Shown piece after piece: positions 1 through 8,421 of a DNA stretch of 64,000 nt. Position 1 is the stretch's first letter. Each line of letters begins with the position of its first letter. Position numbers and translations under genes: made by a program. Source of the stretch: Phycisphaerae bacterium (GTDB taxonomy: Bacteria; Planctomycetota; Phycisphaerae; UBA1845; Fen-1342); the NCBI GenBank assembly GCA_028279405.1, contig JANQNU010000090.1, forward strand, positions 1 to 64,000, given 5' to 3'. The notes under the pieces were generated by a model that searched no databases, had not been told where the DNA came from, and saw only the letters and a program-made list of their open reading frames with translations.

Positions 1-644
1 TCCGGCAGCGTGGCCGGGTCGATCGAAGTTTCGTCGAGCGCGACGTTCACGCCGCGCCCGCCGTTACCGAGATGGATGACGCCCCGGGCATTGGGCAACG
101 TGAGCGATCCGTTCGGGGCGGTGAAGATGACGTCTCCGCCGCGTCCGCCGGCACCGCCCGTCATGCCGTCGCTGTTGAGCGCACCATCGGCACCATCGCC
201 GGCCCTGATCTCAGCGGTGTCCATGAGAATGATACTGCCGGTCTTGGACTCCAGGACGACGTTGCCGCCGATTCGGCTGACGGTGGTCTGGGAACGGAGC
301 GACTTGGCCGTCGGAGCCGCTTCCGGATTGGCGTTGCCGGCTACGATTCGACCGCTGACGACGATATCGCCTTCGGCTTCAATCGTGATCGACTGGCCCC
401 GGTTCTCCTCCACGACCAGGTCGCCGTCGATCATGACGATTCCGCTGGAGCGGATCGTGAGGTCGTCTGCGACCGTTCGGGTCTGTGTGGCGTCGAGCAC
501 GAAGTTCTCGGCCTCGACCACGTCGGGGATGTCGGCGTCATTATCGGTCGGTGCCTCGAGAGCGGGGCAGCCTGCGATCAGGCCGGCTCCGAGGAGGCCT
601 GCGAGTCCGCAGACGGCGGTCCACATCATGCTCTGGGTTCTCAT
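1..644 (-). CDS. Secreted lipoprotein of unknown function, partial (C-terminus beyond the left edge)
   Basis: The frame is open from an ATG at 644 to the window edge, so about 214 N-terminal residues are visible. AGGAG lies a few bases before the ATG. The N-terminus is a lipoprotein signal: a hydrophobic stretch ending LIAGC, which places the lipidated cysteine near residue 26. The mature part is rich in Gly, Asp, Val and Ile, with short alternating segments such as DLTIRSSGIVMIDGDL and GGRGGDVIFTAPNGSL. This suggests a parallel beta-helix or filamentous surface protein. No catalytic motif is visible. The opposite-strand frames here are Pro/Ser/Arg-rich shadows. Function unknown; lipoprotein export is well supported. 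Confidence 0.8.
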   Translation of the reverse strand, partial: MRTQSMMWTAVCGLAGLLGAGLIAGCPALEAPTDNDADIPDVVEAENFVLDATQTRTVADDLTIRSSGIVMIDGDLVVEENRGQSITIEAEGDIVVSGRIVAGNANPEAAPTAKSLRSQTTVSRIGGNVVLESKTGSIILMDTAEIRAGDGADGALNSDGMTGGAGGRGGDVIFTAPNGSLTLPNARGVIHLGNGGRGVNVALDETSIDPATLP

Positions 645-936
645 TTCGGTCTCCTAGTGGGCTGTAGCGAGCGGTCGGCCCGGCAGTCGCGGGCAGACGC
701 GACCAATCCGCGTCCGTGGGAATGTGCCGTCCAGATCGAATAGGGATCAGAAAAGTTGACCGTGCGCGTCCCCCCCAGTCCCACTCAATCATGAGCCCCG
801 AGCGCGAGCGAGGGGATCAAACGGCTAGCGAGCGCGAGCGAGGGGGCGGGTGGCACCCAGAAGGCTCAAGCAGCCCACGCCGATCACTTTCATCCGAAGT
901 CCGCTGGTGCCCCCTGCGCGACAATAAGAATCGATT
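645..936. other. Intergenic region with ERERG-type repeats
   Basis: Between the divergent-side start of the partial lipoprotein and the 3' end of the zinc-ribbon gene I see no convincing gene. The frames that cross it are Arg/Ser-rich and driven by the repeats at 793-848. Confidence 0.5.
793..848 (+). repeat. Two copies of the GAGCGCGAGCGAG dispersed repeat
   Basis: GAGCCCCGAGCGCGAGCGAG starts at 793, and a second GCGAGCGCGAGCGAGGGGG copy ends near 848. The same core recurs at about 1658-1730, 13037-13113 and 61481-61644 in both orientations, always between genes. In one frame it reads Ser-Glu-Arg-Glu-Arg-Gly, which makes false N-terminal extensions. Confidence 0.75.
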
Positions 937-1455
937 TCAATCGAAACGTGCGATGACCTCGATGAGACGGTAACCGGCGAGAATGAGTAGCGATGCGCAC
1001 ACTGCCATGAAGATCAACGGGTACCAGCGGCGCTGACGTCGAACCAGGATCGTGGCCCAGGCGACGAGGTAAATGAGCGGCAGCCAGATCACCAGTGCTT
1101 CATGGCCAGGGCTATAGTTGTCGGGGAGGCCTGCCCACTTAGGAGCGAATCGCCATAAGAACGCGGAGGCGACAGTCGATCCAGTGGCCGCGATCAACCA
1201 GACGGTGCACAGCGTGAGGATCTCGCTGACGATCGTCGGTTGCGGAACTCTTGGCGCCGCTCGCTTGAAAGCGAGCCCACACTCGGGGCAACGTAGCTCC
1301 GGCAAGCCGACCAGAGAATAGTCGCATCGTAGGCAACGACGGGCTCGACGACGCACATGGGTCCAGCGTGCAGCGAGAAACACTGCAACCACGTAAGGCA
1401 CGAACAGGAAGCAAGGGGGCGCGATAAGCACCAGCGCTCCCAGAACGACGACCAT
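937..1455 (-). CDS. Zinc-ribbon membrane protein of unknown function
   Basis: From the ATG at 1455 this encodes 172 residues. It opens with a long hydrophobic stretch (about residues 1-28), then a basic linker, then the zinc-ribbon pattern CLRCDYSLVGLPELRCPECG. Three more hydrophobic segments follow. This CxxCxYxLxGL...CPECG signature precedes or sits among membrane segments in many short planctomycete proteins of unknown role. The frame stays open upstream to 1731, but that part is a translation of dispersed repeats and is unlike protein, so I exclude it. No strong Shine-Dalgarno marks 1455, so the exact start is uncertain. Confidence 0.65.
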   Translation of the reverse strand: MVVVLGALVLIAPPCFLFVPYVVAVFLAARWTHVRRRARRCLRCDYSLVGLPELRCPECGLAFKRAAPRVPQPTIVSEILTLCTVWLIAATGSTVASAFLWRFAPKWAGLPDNYSPGHEALVIWLPLIYLVAWATILVRRQRRWYPLIFMAVCASLLILAGYRLIEVIARFD

Positions 1456-1822
1456 TTGCCAGCCGAGCGCGCCGATGATGATCCTCTCTGTAGCGCCAGA
1501 TGGTCTCAGCCCGGCGCTATTGTGCTCCGGCGCCGGACCCGGAGGTCCGACGCTACATCCGGGGCAGACAAGCCGCCAGTGCCCCCCTCGTGTTTGGTCT
1601 CTGGTTCGCGCCGGGGCCCGTGGCGTAACACGGGCCCCGCAAAGGGAGCTTGCTCCCCCCTCGCTCGCGCTCGGGGCTCGCTGTGTGGCCACAGGCGCCA
1701 ATGCGAGCCGCGAGCGCGAGCGAGCGGTCAATGGCGGCGGGAGACGCCCGCCCCACCCGGAGTTTCTCGGACCGCTCTTGCTCGTAGACGCCTACCTCAT
1801 AGAGCACGCTTGCCCATCCGTC
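1456..1822. other. Intergenic region made largely of dispersed repeats
   Basis: This stretch of about 370 bases holds a REP half-site (1567-1586), the palindrome GGGAGCTTGCTCCC near 1644-1657, and two ERERG-type repeats in opposite orientation (about 1658-1680 and 1704-1730). I see no gene. Confidence 0.6.
1567..1730. repeat. Composite repeat cluster: REP half-site, GGGAGC palindrome and inverted ERERG repeats
   Basis: GACAAGCCGCCAGTGCCCCC (1567-1586) is one arm of the REP palindrome found complete at 8327 and 48469. GGGAGCTTGCTCCC follows near 1644-1657. Then CCTCGCTCGCGCTCGGGGCT and its inverse GAGCCGCGAGCGCGAGCGAG form an inverted pair. The same combination of elements recurs at 13037-13125 and 61481-61644. 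Confidence 0.65.
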
Positions 1823-2686
1823 CTAGCCCTTGACGCCGCCGAGCGCGAGGCCGCCGACGAACTGCCGCTGGGCGGCGAAGAACAGGATGATGCACGGCAG
1901 CATCGTCACGATGCTCGCGGCCATCAGCAGGTTCATGTCACTAAAGTCGCCGAACTGGTTCTGGAACGAGTTGAGTGCGACTGCGAGTGTCATCTGCTCC
2001 TCGCTCTGCAGGTAGATCAGCGGCCCGAGAAAATCGTTCCACGCAGTGATGAACGTGAAGACCGCGGTGATCGCTATGACCGGCCTGCAGAGTGGTAGCA
2101 TAATCCGCCACCAGACGCCCAAATGGCCGCAGCCGTCGATCCGCGCCGCTTCGACGAGCGCTTCCGGAATCTGCGCGAAGAACTGTCGGAAGAGAAAGAT
2201 GAAGAACGGCGTACCAAAAAAGAGCGGCACCACCAGCGGCAGAATCGTATCGATCCAGCCCAACCAGCGGAAGACGATGAACATCGGGATCATCGTTACC
2301 TGCATCGGCAGCATCATGGTCGAGAGCATCAGGACGAAAGTTGCATCGCGACCGCGGAAGCGGAGGCGGGCAAAGCCGTACCCGACCAGACTGCACGAGA
2401 GGATCTGTCCGATGACGCTCAATGTGGTGATGACGATCGTGTTGGCCAGCGCGTCGAGGAAGCCCATGAATCCGTCGCCACTACTGCCCATTTTGCGCAG
2501 CGCCGCCGGGTAGTTCTGAAACTGCGGCTGATCGGGGATCCAGTTGAACGTTTCGACCGAGGCCGACTGGCTCGCCTCCGCGCTCGTCGACAGACTCGTG
2601 ACAGTCATCCAATAGAACGGGAACGCCATGACGATCGCGCCCAGCACGAGCAGCCCCCAGACGACGACTTGGTTGCGCAGCGTCAT
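1823..2686 (-). CDS. Carbohydrate ABC transporter permease, MalG-like
   Basis: A 287-residue inner-membrane permease of the CUT1 (MalG/UgpE) kind. It has six hydrophobic segments, with the first at about residues 8-30 (VVWGLLVLGAIVMAFPFYWM). The EAA loop that contacts the ATPase reads EAARIDGCGHLGVWWRIMLP near residues 180-200. The ATG at 2686 overlaps the stop of the upstream gene in an ATGA junction, which fixes the start and implies translational coupling. With the upstream fusion protein it would form the heterodimeric channel of an importer for a sugar or sugar derivative. Substrate cannot be told from sequence. No ATPase gene lies nearby, so a shared MsmK/UgpC-type ATPase elsewhere is inferred. 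Confidence 0.9.
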   Translation of the reverse strand: MTLRNQVVVWGLLVLGAIVMAFPFYWMTVTSLSTSAEASQSASVETFNWIPDQPQFQNYPAALRKMGSSGDGFMGFLDALANTIVITTLSVIGQILSCSLVGYGFARLRFRGRDATFVLMLSTMMLPMQVTMIPMFIVFRWLGWIDTILPLVVPLFFGTPFFIFLFRQFFAQIPEALVEAARIDGCGHLGVWWRIMLPLCRPVIAITAVFTFITAWNDFLGPLIYLQSEEQMTLAVALNSFQNQFGDFSDMNLLMAASIVTMLPCIILFFAAQRQFVGGLALGGVKG

Positions 2687-5064
2687 GCCTTGAGGGCCTC
2701 GTAGTAGACGAATCGCCGACTGCCGCGCATCACCAGCAGCGTCAGCGCCAGAACGATTACCAGCAGCAACCATGCCATCGCCGACGCGTAGCCCATCTGA
2801 TGCAGGTCGAATGCCTTTTTGTAGATGTAAAAGACGAAGAAGTGGGTCGCGGTGCCGGGCCCGCCGCCGGTCATGACGAAGACCTGGGTGAAGATCTGGA
2901 ACGACGCGATGATGGCCATGATCCCGTTGAAAAAGATCACCGGGCTGAGCATCGGCAGCGTGACGGAGAGAAAGCGTCGACCGCCGGTGGCGCCGTCGAT
3001 CGAGGCGGCTTCGTAAAGCTCCTGCGGGATGCCCTTGAGACCCGCGAGGTAGATCATCATCGTGCCGCCGAGCAGCCAGACGTTGACGATCGCGAACGCC
3101 GGCACGCCCCATGCGCGCGCGTCCTTCTCGAACCAGGCAGGCGCCGCGGCCCCCAGCGGCCCGAGCGCTGGATCGAGAAATGCGTTGAGCAGACCCTGCT
3201 CGTGGTGGAAGACCCATTTCCACATGATCGCCATTCCGACGCCGGCCAGGACGCTCGGCAGGTACCAGATCGCGCGGAAGATGCCGATACTCTTCCATTC
3301 GTGGTTAAGCAGCAGCGCCGCGACCAGCGCCGCGATCTGGCTCGACGGGACTGCGAGTAGCGCGTACCAGGTCGTCACCCACAACGCCCGACGAAACACG
3401 TGGTCGTACCGAACCAGCTCCTTGAAGTTATCGAACCCCACCCACTCCGCTTCGCTAAGCGAACTCAGGCCGTTCCAGCGCGAGAACGCCAGCAGCAGCG
3501 ACAATCCGATCGGGAACGCCGTGAGCAAAGCAAAGCCGATCATCCACGGGCTGACCATCATCATGCCCGCAACTTCCTCGCGCGCCGCGAGTGTACCGGG
3601 CCGATTGCGCCACCAAAGCACGGTACCGATCAGCAACGTTAGACCGAGCAGCGCAACCGTCACCACCGCGATCGTCGTCCACGGCACCACGGGATAGCGC
3701 CGGGCGAACACGGTACTTTCGACGTTGGACTCCCAGCTTGCCTGCACGGACGCGAGCGCCGGCTGGGTCGGCCTGCCCAGTTTGAAGATCTCCTCCAGCC
3801 CGATCTTGAGCTGGTCGCGAAAGCGGGGATCGGCCGGCCATTCAATGTAGTTCGCAATCTCAGCTGCCCGCAGGTAGACGTCGTCGCTCGCAGGCCGCAC
3901 CCCCGGATCGGAAAAGCACGGCTTGCGCGCCACGCTCTTCAAGACCGGTACCGCCAAGCCCTGTGCGCAGATCCGCTCCTGCCCCGCACGGCCGCACAGA
4001 TACTTGATCAGTCGCCAGCTTTCGTCCGGGTTTCGTGCGCCGCGCGACATCGCCCACGCTACGGTAAGCACACCATTAGCCGGGGCGCGGCCTGCGGCCT
4101 GCGGGAGCGGTGCGAAGTCCCAGTCGAACGACGTGATCAGCCGATACGTCGGCACCTTCCAGCGCCCATATGGCCCCGCTAGTCCCACATTCCCCGCAAG
4201 GAACGGCTCTTGCCCGGTCTCCAACTGGGTCTTCGCGCTCAGCAGCGTACGCTCTTCGTCGTGAAACCAGGAACGCAAGCGATCCACGGCGGTCACGACC
4301 TCCGGCTCGGTGAGCTGAAAGGCCGTAAAGCCCGGCGACGCGAAGTCGAGCCCGTGGGTAAACAGATAGATGCGGATCATCGCTTCCCAGGTGACGAAGT
4401 CCGCACCGTAGCAGCCGGGCAGTTTGCCGATCTCGCGCGCGGCCGTGTGAAACTGCTCCCAGGTCCAACCATCACGGTCCGGGAGCGGGACGCCGGCACG
4501 ACGGAAGAGATCCTTGTTGTAGTAAAAACCGACCGGCGTGAAATCTTTCGGCAACCCGTACAGCGGGCCTTGGCCCACGCGCCCGCCGTCGAATCGAAAC
4601 GCCTCCACCACCGGCGTGAAGAAATCGCTCAGGTCTACCGGCGCGTCAACAGCCTCGCCCGCTGACCGTCGGCGCGTATCCGCGCGAATCAGCGCATCCA
4701 TGTCCGCCAACAGGCCCTTGTCCGCAAAATCCGCCAACCGCTCGGACTCGAGATAGAACACGTCCGGCGGATCACCCGCCGCGAGCATCGTCTGCAACTT
4801 CGTGGCCAACTGCGCCGGCGAGCCAATGTTCGTCCGCTGAACATGAATGTCGGGGTTGCGCTCCATGAACTCGCGCACCAGCCCCGCGACAATCGCATCC
4901 TCGTTCTTGTCGCCCCAGTGCAAGACGGTGAGCACCGTCTGGTCGGCCCGCACACCCTCGCTCCGAATCGGCCGCGTCAGAACGTGCGCGAACGCCCACG
5001 CGACCAGCCCGATGCTGACCACGACAAGCAGCATTCGTAGCGAACGGATAACAACAGCGAACAT
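2683..5064 (-). CDS. ABC sugar transporter: solute-binding protein fused to MalF-like permease
   Basis: This 793-residue protein joins two parts usually encoded separately. Residues 1-30 hold a membrane anchor. Residues about 41-450 are a family-1 extracellular solute-binding domain (VLHWGDKNED start, then GDPPDVFYLES and GLPKDFTPVGFYYNKDLF). Residues about 462-484 are a second transmembrane helix. Residues about 500-793 are a MalF/UgpA-type permease, with the EAA loop at 685-708 (EAASIDGATGGRRFLSVTLP). The tethered binding domain would sit outside the inner membrane above its own channel. It is first in a two-gene operon and overlaps the MalG-like gene by four bases. A TATACT box lies just upstream of the start (5074-5079). 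Both modules look complete. Confidence 0.9.
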   Translation of the reverse strand: MFAVVIRSLRMLLVVVSIGLVAWAFAHVLTRPIRSEGVRADQTVLTVLHWGDKNEDAIVAGLVREFMERNPDIHVQRTNIGSPAQLATKLQTMLAAGDPPDVFYLESERLADFADKGLLADMDALIRADTRRRSAGEAVDAPVDLSDFFTPVVEAFRFDGGRVGQGPLYGLPKDFTPVGFYYNKDLFRRAGVPLPDRDGWTWEQFHTAAREIGKLPGCYGADFVTWEAMIRIYLFTHGLDFASPGFTAFQLTEPEVVTAVDRLRSWFHDEERTLLSAKTQLETGQEPFLAGNVGLAGPYGRWKVPTYRLITSFDWDFAPLPQAAGRAPANGVLTVAWAMSRGARNPDESWRLIKYLCGRAGQERICAQGLAVPVLKSVARKPCFSDPGVRPASDDVYLRAAEIANYIEWPADPRFRDQLKIGLEEIFKLGRPTQPALASVQASWESNVESTVFARRYPVVPWTTIAVVTVALLGLTLLIGTVLWWRNRPGTLAAREEVAGMMMVSPWMIGFALLTAFPIGLSLLLAFSRWNGLSSLSEAEWVGFDNFKELVRYDHVFRRALWVTTWYALLAVPSSQIAALVAALLLNHEWKSIGIFRAIWYLPSVLAGVGMAIMWKWVFHHEQGLLNAFLDPALGPLGAAAPAWFEKDARAWGVPAFAIVNVWLLGGTMMIYLAGLKGIPQELYEAASIDGATGGRRFLSVTLPMLSPVIFFNGIMAIIASFQIFTQVFVMTGGGPGTATHFFVFYIYKKAFDLHQMGYASAMAWLLLVIVLALTLLVMRGSRRFVYYEALKA

Positions 5065-5073
5065 GACGGCGCG

Positions 5074-5079
5074 AGTATA
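5074..5079 (-). promoter_or_regulatory. Possible -10 box (TATACT) for the ABC transporter operon
   Basis: On the minus strand TATACT sits ten bases before the ATG at 5064, which would give an almost leaderless transcript. No good -35 hexamer is visible 17 bases further up (AAGACC), so this is weak. Confidence 0.25.
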
Positions 5080-5234
5080 GCGTCCGTACTCAGCGCGGTC
5101 TTCTCCCTAGAGAACGACTTCCGCTCCCCACCCGGACGCGCCCCGGCGGACACCTAACACCGAACCTGCGCAGTTTGACGCACCGTGACGTGCGCGGGAC
5201 CATGGTTGATTGTGACCAGGACCTTTGACCGTAG

Positions 5235-5819
5235 ATGCGGAGCCATCGCTTGTCAGACTTTCCGTTACGGTCCTCGCGGCTGACCTTGTTTCCGACCACA
5301 CTCGAGATTGCCATCGCCGCTCGGGACGATCGGGCCGCGCTGGCGCGACTGCTCAACGCGCGTATCCCGGAAGAATGGCCGCAGGATCTGTTCGCCGACA
5401 CGCTCGACTGGGCGGTTCAGAAAGCGACCGAGCATCCTGACGAAATGCCGTGGTGGGTCTGGTATTGGGTGCGCCACGACCCGTCGAACGAGCGGGTTCT
5501 GATCGGCAACGGCGGTTTCAAGGGACCGCGCAACGACGCCGGCGCGATCGAGGTCGGCTACGGTATACTCGAACCGTTCCAACGAAACGGGTATGCGACC
5601 GAAGCCGTTCGCGAACTGGTCGACTGGGCCCTGGCAGCTGATCCGGCGATCCGGCAAATCGCAGCCGAGACTTATCCGCACCTACTGCCATCCATCGGCG
5701 TCATGGAAAAGCTGGACATGCAATACGAAGGGCCGGGCGCGGGTGAAGGCGTGGTCCGATACAGTGTCGACCGCGATCGCTGGCAGACCGTGCGCACCAC
5801 GAAAGCACCGGCCCCATGA
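5235..5819 (+). CDS. GNAT-family N-acetyltransferase (RimJ/RimL-like)
   Basis: A 194-residue protein with the GNAT fold. The acetyl-CoA-binding segment is seen as IEVGYGILEPFQRNGYATEA (about residues 103-122), matching the V-x-Y-x-[IL]-x(3)-x-[RQ]-x-x-G-x-[AG] pattern of motif A. The middle part IGNGGFKGP is the beta-strand before it, and the C-terminal GVMEKLDM matches the usual N-x-[AS]-S-x-x-[VL]-x-E-K-x-G-[FM] region. It would transfer an acetyl group from acetyl-CoA to an amine, but the acceptor is not evident. The final codons overlap the next gene by four bases, so the two are probably translated together. Confidence 0.8.
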   Translation: MRSHRLSDFPLRSSRLTLFPTTLEIAIAARDDRAALARLLNARIPEEWPQDLFADTLDWAVQKATEHPDEMPWWVWYWVRHDPSNERVLIGNGGFKGPRNDAGAIEVGYGILEPFQRNGYATEAVRELVDWALAADPAIRQIAAETYPHLLPSIGVMEKLDMQYEGPGAGEGVVRYSVDRDRWQTVRTTKAPAP

Positions 5820-6340
5820 CCCGGATCGCGATTCTCACCACCGGCGGCACGATCGAGAAGACCTATAACGAGGCGGACGGTTCGCTACGGAACACGGGCT
5901 CCGTACTCGAGGAGATTCTCGGACGTCTGCGGTTGCCGAGCCTGACCCTGTGTCACACCGCGATCATGTCCAAGGACTCGATCGAGATGACCGATGCCGA
6001 CCGCGACCGGATCGTCGCGGGTGTGCGGGCAGCGCTGACCGACGGCAATGCGGTGATCATCGTCCACGGCACGGACACGCTCGCGATCACTGGTGAGCGG
6101 CTCTGTCGCGAACTGGGCCCGATTCGTCAGCCCGTGATCCTGACGGGTGCGATGCGTCCGTTTCAGTTTCGGGACACGGACGCGTTTCAGAACCTGACGG
6201 AGGCATTATTGGCCGCGCGACTGGCGCCGCCCGGGGTGCACGTCGTCATCCATAATCAGGTACTTACCTTCCCCGGCGTCGTGAAGGATCGTGAGCGCGG
6301 CACCTTCGCTCGCACCGCGATCGAGTCGACCGACGCCTGA
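5816..6340 (+). CDS. Single-domain asparaginase-like protein
   Basis: 174 residues matching only the N-terminal domain of L-asparaginases. The catalytic threonine motif TGGTIE is at residues 9-14, and the second catalytic motif HGTDT at 84-88 supplies the Thr-Asp pair. TGAMRPF follows. Type I/II asparaginases run to about 330 residues, with a C-terminal domain that completes dimer interfaces. Here the frame ends cleanly after the N-terminal domain with no remnant downstream, so it looks like a genuine short family rather than a recent truncation. It may act on asparagine or another amide. It overlaps the GNAT gene (ATGA), implying a shared role in amino-acid or amine metabolism. Confidence 0.8.
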   Translation: MTRIAILTTGGTIEKTYNEADGSLRNTGSVLEEILGRLRLPSLTLCHTAIMSKDSIEMTDADRDRIVAGVRAALTDGNAVIIVHGTDTLAITGERLCRELGPIRQPVILTGAMRPFQFRDTDAFQNLTEALLAARLAPPGVHVVIHNQVLTFPGVVKDRERGTFARTAIESTDA

Positions 6341-6681
6341 GAAACCACGTGCGCGATAACCAGGCCACTTATCCGGGCCGCCCGAAAACACGTGAGCGCA
6401 CGCGTCCGGCGCGCAGATCCCCCGAATAGTCGATTTCTCCAGTTTGCCCAAACCAAAGGAGTTTGACACGCTTCAGGGTGGCGTCGTATGCGCCGCGGTG
6501 GGACCAGAGCGGCTACGGGCGTTTATCCGCCCCCTGGTGGCACGTCGTCCACGGGCATCGGCCCGCGGAACGCACGTCGCTCCGCTCTACTGAAGCCGCG
6601 CGCCACCGACGCCGATGCTACAGCGACGTGTTTTCGCGCGTATTGGCTGCGCGGACCGGCTTTTCAGAGAGAGGTGAATCC
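6341..6681. other. Intergenic leader region before the HAF-repeat gene
   Basis: About 340 bases without a convincing gene. The downstream frame stays open to 6463, but the extension is Arg-rich and precedes a good Shine-Dalgarno plus signal peptide at 6682. A TTGACA hexamer lies at 6463-6468. Confidence 0.5.
6463..6492 (+). promoter_or_regulatory. Possible sigma-70 promoter upstream of the HAF-repeat gene
   Basis: A perfect TTGACA (6463-6468) is followed after 18 bases by TATGCG (6487-6492), a weak -10. It would give a leader of about 185 bases. Confidence 0.25.
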
Positions 6682-8235
6682 ATGCAGGCTTCGACTACGC
6701 TGTCCCGCACGCTCGTGGCGATTACGTTCGTTGCCGGCTGGCTGACGTTCGCGACGCCGACCGCGGCCCAGACGCCCACGCTGTTCAGCACGACCGAGTT
6801 CGACGAAACGAACGGCCGTGCGTACGGCATCAACAACATCGGCCAGGTGATCGGCTACGCGTCGACCGAAGGAACGAACCACTCGTTCCATTGGCTGAAC
6901 GAAGTCGCCACCGACCTACACGGAACGGTCCACTTCTCGCTCGACCAGATCTTCACCGCCAACTATTCGGAAGCGTATGCGATCTCGAACGGCGGTCAGA
7001 TCGTCGGCACCGCCCGCACCGTCATCGACTGCGGCGACGAAATGTGGACGATCTCCAACGCGTTCCTGCTGCGTCCCGGCGTGCTCAGCGACCTCGGCAC
7101 GCCCTTCCCGGGTGACGCGCTTACCAACTTCTGGACGTTCGGCAATCCGTGCTTCGCGCACGATAGCGCCGCCACCGATGTCAGCAACGCGAATCATGTC
7201 GTCGGCTGGGCAGACGTCGACGGCGGCGGAACGGTCCACGCGTTCCTCGTTACGCCCGTCAACGGCGTCTGGTTCGTCGACGCCGACGCCGACTTCGTCA
7301 ACGACATCATGATCGACCTCGGCACGCTCGATAACCTCAGCGTCGTCAGCAGTGCCACGGCAGTCAACGACAACGGCGTCGTCACCGGCTATTCGTACAT
7401 CAGCGATCAGAACACGTTCAACGCGCAGTCATCGTTCCACGCATTCCGCGTCGCCCCGCAAGGCGGACAGTGGTTCGTCGATGCCAACGCCGACAACGTC
7501 AACGACTTGATGCAGGACATCGGTACCCTCGGCGGCAACAACAGTTGGGGCCGAGACATCAACAATGCCGGCCAGATCGTCGGCGAGTCCACCACCGCCA
7601 CCCGCAACACCCACGCCTTCCTGTGGGAAAACGGGACCATGACCGACCTCGGAACGCTCGGCGGCGCCAACTCCAGCGCCTCAGCGATCAATGAGGACGG
7701 GATCATCGTCGGCTGGGCCGAAAATGAAAACGGCGAACGCCGGGCCGCGATCTGGATCAACGGCGAAATCAGCGACCTGAACGATATGCTGCTCGCGCAG
7801 CAGAAGGTCAAGAGCGACCTGATGGAAGCCCGCGACATTAACGACGACAACGAAATCGTCGGCTGGGGCGACGAGAGCACCATCTTGAAGGCATACCTGC
7901 TCAAGGTCGCCACCGATGCCCAGATCGCGGAGCACGAATCCCTCGTCGAACAACGCAACGATAGCGGCGGTAGCAGCGGCGGGTCGAATGACGACGGCCG
8001 TAGCGGCGGCTCCAGCGACCTTACGCCAATCGGCAGCGAGCCCGGCACCGGCGGCACCAACCAGGTCCCGGCCCAGACCGGCAGCGAGACCGACGGCAAC
8101 GTCGTCACCGGCGGCGGTAGCGGCGGCGCAACCGGTCCGAACTTCGGACTCTGCGGTGCCGGCTCCGGCTTCGCGATGACCCTGACGCTCGCCGGCTTGC
8201 TCGGACTCCGCGGCGCAACGCGACGTCGCAACTAG
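6682..8235 (+). CDS. Secreted HAF-repeat protein with C-terminal sorting-like tail
   Basis: 517 residues starting at the ATG after GAGAGGTGAATCC. Residues 1-31 are a signal peptide ending near TAAQ. The body carries tandem HAF-type repeats with the recurring pattern DLGTLGG-x-S-x-A-x-x-IN-x-x-G-x-IVG, for example LGTLGGNNSWGRDINNAGQI followed by VGES and AFLWENG. These repeats are expected to fold as a beta-propeller-like extracellular domain of unknown role. Residues about 427-475 are a low-complexity Ser/Gly/Thr linker. The last 30 residues are a cysteine (LCGAGSG), a hydrophobic helix and a basic RRR end, which resembles a C-terminal processing or sorting signal. Monocistronic by spacing. 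Confidence 0.8.
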   Translation: MQASTTLSRTLVAITFVAGWLTFATPTAAQTPTLFSTTEFDETNGRAYGINNIGQVIGYASTEGTNHSFHWLNEVATDLHGTVHFSLDQIFTANYSEAYAISNGGQIVGTARTVIDCGDEMWTISNAFLLRPGVLSDLGTPFPGDALTNFWTFGNPCFAHDSAATDVSNANHVVGWADVDGGGTVHAFLVTPVNGVWFVDADADFVNDIMIDLGTLDNLSVVSSATAVNDNGVVTGYSYISDQNTFNAQSSFHAFRVAPQGGQWFVDANADNVNDLMQDIGTLGGNNSWGRDINNAGQIVGESTTATRNTHAFLWENGTMTDLGTLGGANSSASAINEDGIIVGWAENENGERRAAIWINGEISDLNDMLLAQQKVKSDLMEARDINDDNEIVGWGDESTILKAYLLKVATDAQIAEHESLVEQRNDSGGSSGGSNDDGRSGGSSDLTPIGSEPGTGGTNQVPAQTGSETDGNVVTGGGSGGATGPNFGLCGAGSGFAMTLTLAGLLGLRGATRRRN

Positions 8236-8261
8236 GCAACGTAGTCCGCACACGGATCAGT

Positions 8262-8286
8262 CCCCCGCCCCAAGATCGGGCGGGGG
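8262..8286. terminator. GC-rich hairpin after the HAF-repeat gene
   Basis: CCCCCGCCC and GGGCGGGGG form a perfect 9-bp stem around a 7-base loop, 27 bases past the stop. There is no U-tract, so it may end transcription inefficiently or protect the 3' end. A related hairpin lies at 57762-57797. Confidence 0.45.
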
Positions 8287-8326
8287 CACCCAATACCCCT
8301 TACCAGATTCCCGTAGCGTAGCGATT

Positions 8327-8356
8327 GGGTGGCACTGGCGGCTTGTCCGCCAGTGT
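8327..8356 (+). repeat. REP palindrome, complete copy
   Basis: The arms CACTGGCGG and CCGCCAGTG enclose a short CTTGT loop, preceded by GGGTGG. Identical or near-identical units lie at 48469-48498 and 49114-49143, on both sides of a REP-associated transposase gene. Confidence 0.85.
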
Positions 8357-8421
8357 ATCGGGGCCTCGTGGGCACGCGCCGCCGCGTTCCCTCCAAAGAA
8401 CGCACCCTCGTTTCTTGTTGG

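Noticed and set aside
10-657. Plus-strand frame of 215 codons
   Set aside because: It is Pro/Ser/Arg-rich and antisense to the lipoprotein frame, which has a signal peptide, lipobox and Shine-Dalgarno.
1456-1731. N-terminal extension of the zinc-ribbon membrane protein
   Set aside because: The sequence is a translation of dispersed repeats (SERERG-like), so the start at 1455 is preferred.
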